Shown one piece after another: positions 61,192 through 64,000 of a stretch of 64,000 nt of DNA (the first letter of the stretch is position 1; each line of letters begins with the position of its first letter). A program made the position numbers and the translations under genes. The notes beneath the pieces are model-generated. The model was not told the DNA's origin. It was given only the letters and a program-made list of their open reading frames with translations, and did not search any database. The DNA comes from an uncultured Clostridium sp. (GTDB taxonomy: Bacteria; Bacillota; Clostridia; Clostridiales; Clostridiaceae): the NCBI GenBank assembly GCA_937927335.1, contig CALBDU010000010.1:1-64000 (forward strand), given 5' to 3'.

Positions 61192-61197
61192 TATAAT
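61192..61197 (+). promoter_or_regulatory. -10 box between the twin palindromes
   Basis: TATAAT lies 5 bases after palindrome 1 and 15 bases before palindrome 2. The likely -35 region overlaps palindrome 1, without a good consensus hexamer. Confidence 0.55.
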
Positions 61198-61212
61198 AAA
61201 ATGCGTAATGCA

Positions 61213-61230
61213 TGTGTAATATATTACACA
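61213..61230. promoter_or_regulatory. Operator palindrome 2 upstream of the APC permease
   Basis: An identical copy of the 18-bp palindrome, starting 44 bp (about four turns) after copy 1, downstream of the -10 box. A partial third element, TGTGTTACAA, follows at about 61233. Confidence 0.8.
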
Positions 61231-61320
61231 AATGTGTTACAAATTGATATCGATATCGTCTTAAAAAACTAAAACCCATTAAAAAGAACCCAAAATTATT
61301 TTTTTACGAGGAGATTAATT

Positions 61321-62676
61321 ATGAGCGAAGCATTAAAGAAAGACAATACCGCAGCGGGCGGTGGACTGCAGAAAACCATTGGTTTTGTTCCAGCACTTGC
61401 AATCGTTATCGGTATGGTTATAGGTTCCGGAGTTTTCTTTAAGCCTCATGCTGTATTTACTGCAACAGGCGCTCCAGGACTTGGTTTGATAGCATGGATC
61501 CTAGGCGGAGTTATAACAATAGCAGGAGGATTAACTGCAGCAGAGGTTGCGGCAGCTATTCCTAAAACTGGCGGAATGATAACTTATTTGGAAGAGACTT
61601 ATGGACCAATCTGGGGATATCTCTTAGGATGGGCTCAGACTGTAATATACTTTCCAGCTACAATAGCAGCACTTGCAATAATATTTGCAACCCAGGTATT
61701 ATCCTTATTAAATTTATCTGATGCAATGCTGCTTCCAATTGCAATAATTGCTATAATATTTTTAGTAATAATGAACTCATTAGGTTCAAAAACAGGTGGA
61801 GCAATCCAGACAGTAGCTACTGCAGGTAAGCTCATACCTTTAATCGCAATTATAATAATGGGCTTAATAAACGGAGACGGCGGAGCTGCAAGACTTGTTC
61901 CTATGACTGCAGTAAACCACCCTGTAGCTACAAGCTTAGGGTCAGCTCTTATCGCAACTATGTTTGCATATGATGGATGGATAAACGTTGGAGCTATTGC
62001 AGGAGAAATGAAGAACCCTGGAAAGGACCTTCCTAAGGCAATTATAGGCGGACTTTCAATAGTTATGGCAATATATCTTTTGATTAACGTTGCATATCTG
62101 TTTGTGCTTCCTGCATCTGCTTTAGCAGCTACAGCAACACCAGCAGCAGACGTTGCCAAGGTATTATTTGGACCAAACGGCGGAAAGATAATCACTGTAG
62201 GTATACTTGTATCAATATTTGGTGCTTTAAATGGATATATAATGACAGGAATGAGAATTCCATATGCTATGGCTCTGGAAAACAAACTTCCTTTCAGCAA
62301 TGTGTTTTCAAAGCTGCACCCTAAATTCGGCACTCCTGTAAGCTGCGGAATAATGATAACTGTTATTTCAATTTTAATGACCTTCTCAGGAAAGTTTGAC
62401 CAGCTTACAGACCTGGTAATGTTTGTAATATGGGTATTCTATATACTTACATTCCTTGCTGTATTCGTGTTAAGAAAGAATCAGCCTGATCTGGTTAGAC
62501 CATATAAGGTTCCATTATATCCAATAATTCCTGCAATAGGAATACTTGGGGGAGCATATATAGTTCTTAATACAATAATTACACAGCCTATGAATGCTGG
62601 GGTAGGTATAGTTCTTACTGTAATAGGGTTACCTATATACTTTGCAAGAAAGAATAAATTCACAAAAGCAGAATAA
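61321..62676 (+). CDS. APC-family amino acid permease
   Basis: A 451-residue, 12-helix transporter. The first helix carries the amino acid-binding GMVIGSGVFFKPHAVF motif of the LAT/antiporter branch, followed by GGLTAAEVAAAIPKTGG and the helix-6 FAYDGWINVGAIAGEMKNP. It could be an exchanger of amino acids. Transcribed from a promoter flanked by twin palindromes and divergent from an XRE-cupin regulator. AGGAGATTAATT precedes the ATG. Substrate not determined. Confidence 0.9.
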   Translation: MSEALKKDNTAAGGGLQKTIGFVPALAIVIGMVIGSGVFFKPHAVFTATGAPGLGLIAWILGGVITIAGGLTAAEVAAAIPKTGGMITYLEETYGPIWGYLLGWAQTVIYFPATIAALAIIFATQVLSLLNLSDAMLLPIAIIAIIFLVIMNSLGSKTGGAIQTVATAGKLIPLIAIIIMGLINGDGGAARLVPMTAVNHPVATSLGSALIATMFAYDGWINVGAIAGEMKNPGKDLPKAIIGGLSIVMAIYLLINVAYLFVLPASALAATATPAADVAKVLFGPNGGKIITVGILVSIFGALNGYIMTGMRIPYAMALENKLPFSNVFSKLHPKFGTPVSCGIMITVISILMTFSGKFDQLTDLVMFVIWVFYILTFLAVFVLRKNQPDLVRPYKVPLYPIIPAIGILGGAYIVLNTIITQPMNAGVGIVLTVIGLPIYFARKNKFTKAE

Positions 62677-62680
62677 TTAA

Positions 62681-62722
62681 TTAAGCGGAACCAGTCATTT
62701 TGATGGTTCCGCTTAACTTTAG
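62681..62722 (+). terminator. Hairpin after the APC permease
   Basis: TTAAGCGGAACCA (62681-62693) pairs with TGGTTCCGCTTAA (62704-62716), a perfect 13-bp stem followed by CTTTAG. The T run is short. Confidence 0.78.
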
Positions 62723-62755
62723 TATAAGTATTAATAATTATGAGGTGAGGTGCTA

Positions 62756-64000
62756 ATGAAAAAGAAAATAACGGCAAAACTGGTGGCAATTTTCTTTGCT
62801 GCATTATTAGCCGCAGATACAATAATTTCCTTTTCAATTTATTATCTAATTAAGGATTCCATTAAAAGGGAAATGCTCTCTTCAATAAGAACAAGTATTG
62901 TGGCTGTTGCCATTATAACATCAATAATTTTTACATTATTTGTAGCAGCAGTCCTTGTAATATATACTAATAAAATATTTAAAACTCTTGATATATTTAA
63001 AGAAAAGATAGCACGTGTTGCAGAAGGAGAGCTTTCATTAAGGGTTCCTGAAGACGGATTTATTGAAGCTATTGCTATATATGTAAACAAACTAATTAAC
63101 AATACCAAAAAGGTATTGTGTGAAATTGGGGAAGTGTCTGATAAGAATAAAGAACTTTCAATAACAATTATGGAGAATTCAAAAAATACTGAAACAGCCT
63201 CAAATGAAATAGCAAATTCCATGCAGTCCATTGCGATGGGCACAAATCAGCAGTTATTATCAGCTCAGCAGGCAGATGATAGTGTTAAAACAATGGCTGA
63301 AAATAACAGCATAATAATGGAGCAGACTGAGACCACCAAGGTTGTTGCAGAGGAAATGATAAGAATTGTAAAGCTCAATAGTGAAATTTTCAATAATCTC
63401 ATTGAAAATATGAAAAATACAGGAAATACTACCACAAAGCTTGCAGCTAGTGTTGATCAGCTTCAGATTGAAGCAGATAAAATTTCAAATATTATTAACG
63501 TTGTTACTGAAATTAGTGAAAGAACAAATTTGCTTGCTCTTAATGCTGCTATTGAGGCTGCAAGGGCGGGGGAACAGGGAAGAGGATTTACAGTGGTTGC
63601 TGATGAGGTCAGAAAACTTGCAGAACAATCTGCAAATTCTGCTTCAGAAATAAAAAAGCTTATTGAAAATATTACGGCCACTATAACAACTATCACCAAT
63701 GAATCAGGTAATCAGGTAAAGGCCATTGAAGATACATTGAATTATGCTGACCAGTCAAAAAATTCCTTTTCAAAAATAGAAGAATCCACACAATCTACTT
63801 TTAAAGCAGTTTCAAAGATTAATGAGCTGGCTTCAAATTCAATAAAAATTACCACTAACGTAACTGAACTGGTGAATAAAATAGCTGTTACAACTGAAGA
63901 AGCAGGCGCATTTTCAGAGGAGGTCTCTGCATCCTGTGAAGAGCAGCTTGCTGCAATGCAGGAAATGAACAACCTTGTGGAGAAAATGAATGAAACCGCA
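62756..64000 (+). CDS. Methyl-accepting chemotaxis protein (3' end outside the window)
   Basis: 415 codons are visible and the frame is open at the right edge. Two membrane segments (about 7-29 and 45-67) are separated by only some 15 residues, so there is no extracellular sensor domain. A HAMP-like segment (about 70-120) and the signalling domain follow, including the hairpin-tip motif RTNLLALNAAIEAARAGEQG with GFTVVADEVRKLAEQS. It may sense an intracellular or membrane signal, or another receptor's input. GAGGTGAGGTG precedes the ATG. The gene follows the permease after a hairpin. Confidence 0.9.
   Translation, partial: MKKKITAKLVAIFFAALLAADTIISFSIYYLIKDSIKREMLSSIRTSIVAVAIITSIIFTLFVAAVLVIYTNKIFKTLDIFKEKIARVAEGELSLRVPEDGFIEAIAIYVNKLINNTKKVLCEIGEVSDKNKELSITIMENSKNTETASNEIANSMQSIAMGTNQQLLSAQQADDSVKTMAENNSIIMEQTETTKVVAEEMIRIVKLNSEIFNNLIENMKNTGNTTTKLAASVDQLQIEADKISNIINVVTEISERTNLLALNAAIEAARAGEQGRGFTVVADEVRKLAEQSANSASEIKKLIENITATITTITNESGNQVKAIEDTLNYADQSKNSFSKIEESTQSTFKAVSKINELASNSIKITTNVTELVNKIAVTTEEAGAFSEEVSASCEEQLAAMQEMNNLVEKMNETA

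Noticed and set aside
61635..62333. 232-codon open frame antisense to the APC permease
   Set aside because: It is a shadow of hydrophobic codons in the permease; composition and lack of a ribosome site speak against it.

Overview
The window is AT-rich, densely coded Firmicute DNA from an anaerobic, amino-acid-fermenting, butyrate-forming member of the Clostridia. The evidence is: strong AGGAGG ribosome binding sites; the conserved clostridial run rpoN-gap-pgk-tpi-gpmI-eno-secG-rnr-smpB-ssrA; a complete crotonyl-CoA/butyryl-CoA pathway with bcd-etfBA; proline racemase; tryptophanase; 2,3-diaminopropionate ammonia-lyase; a clostridial-type hydroxylamine reductase; and oxygen-free iron uptake (FeoAB). 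The species cannot be named from the sequence alone. No rRNA, tRNA, CRISPR array, insertion sequence or prophage was recognised.

Layout. (1) 1-11.2 kb: end of an unknown gene, sigma-54 gene rpoN (broken by an in-frame TGA), the lower-glycolysis operon, secG, RNase R, SmpB and tmRNA. (2) 11.4-15.1 kb: GntR/FCD repressor divergent from a TauE/SafE permease, a ProC homologue and proline racemase, with a strong promoter overlapped by paired operators. (3) 15.5-18.3 kb: TudS-like desulfidase with a complete polar amino acid ABC transporter. (4) 18.5-27.7 kb: aromatic acid exporter, amino acid permease, AraC regulator and a diaminopropionate catabolic operon (ammonia-lyase plus two M20 hydrolases), then a second AraC protein and a DUF6144-like protein. 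(5) 27.8-36.2 kb: diguanylate cyclase, EamA permease, feoAB with a Fur box, a DUF2225 protein, LysR and tryptophanase. (6) 36.4-51.6 kb: small hypotheticals, crt-hbd-thl-maoC-bcd-etfB-etfA, a PAS-AAA+-Fis sigma-54 activator, CoA-transferase, GntP permease and Hcp. (7) 51.6-57.1 kb: MarR/CarD with twin operators, an internally deleted recA remnant, proC, an XRE-cupin regulator and a 632-residue glutamine synthetase. (8) 57.3-64 kb: a von Willebrand A surface protein with a lipoprotein, an XRE-cupin regulator divergent from an APC permease with twin palindromes, and a chemotaxis receptor running off the end.

The most striking structure is a local sigma-54 circuit. Three near-perfect -24/-12 promoters precede the crt operon, the CoA-transferase/GntP operon and a small membrane protein. 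The first two carry two copies each of the same palindrome (TGTA-N9-TACA), with copies 68 and 72 bp apart, and a sigma-54 activator gene lies between the two operons. The sequence therefore predicts that butyryl-CoA metabolism and short-chain acid uptake/activation are co-induced by this activator. In the same window rpoN itself carries a stop codon, which must be a sequence error, a recent mutation, or tolerated. A second regulatory logic is a composite AraC-site promoter (TCAATATTACGATA-N15-TTGATAGAAT-N17-TATAAT) found both before the diaminopropionate operon and before the amino acid permease 2.5 kb away, which ties the two into one regulon.
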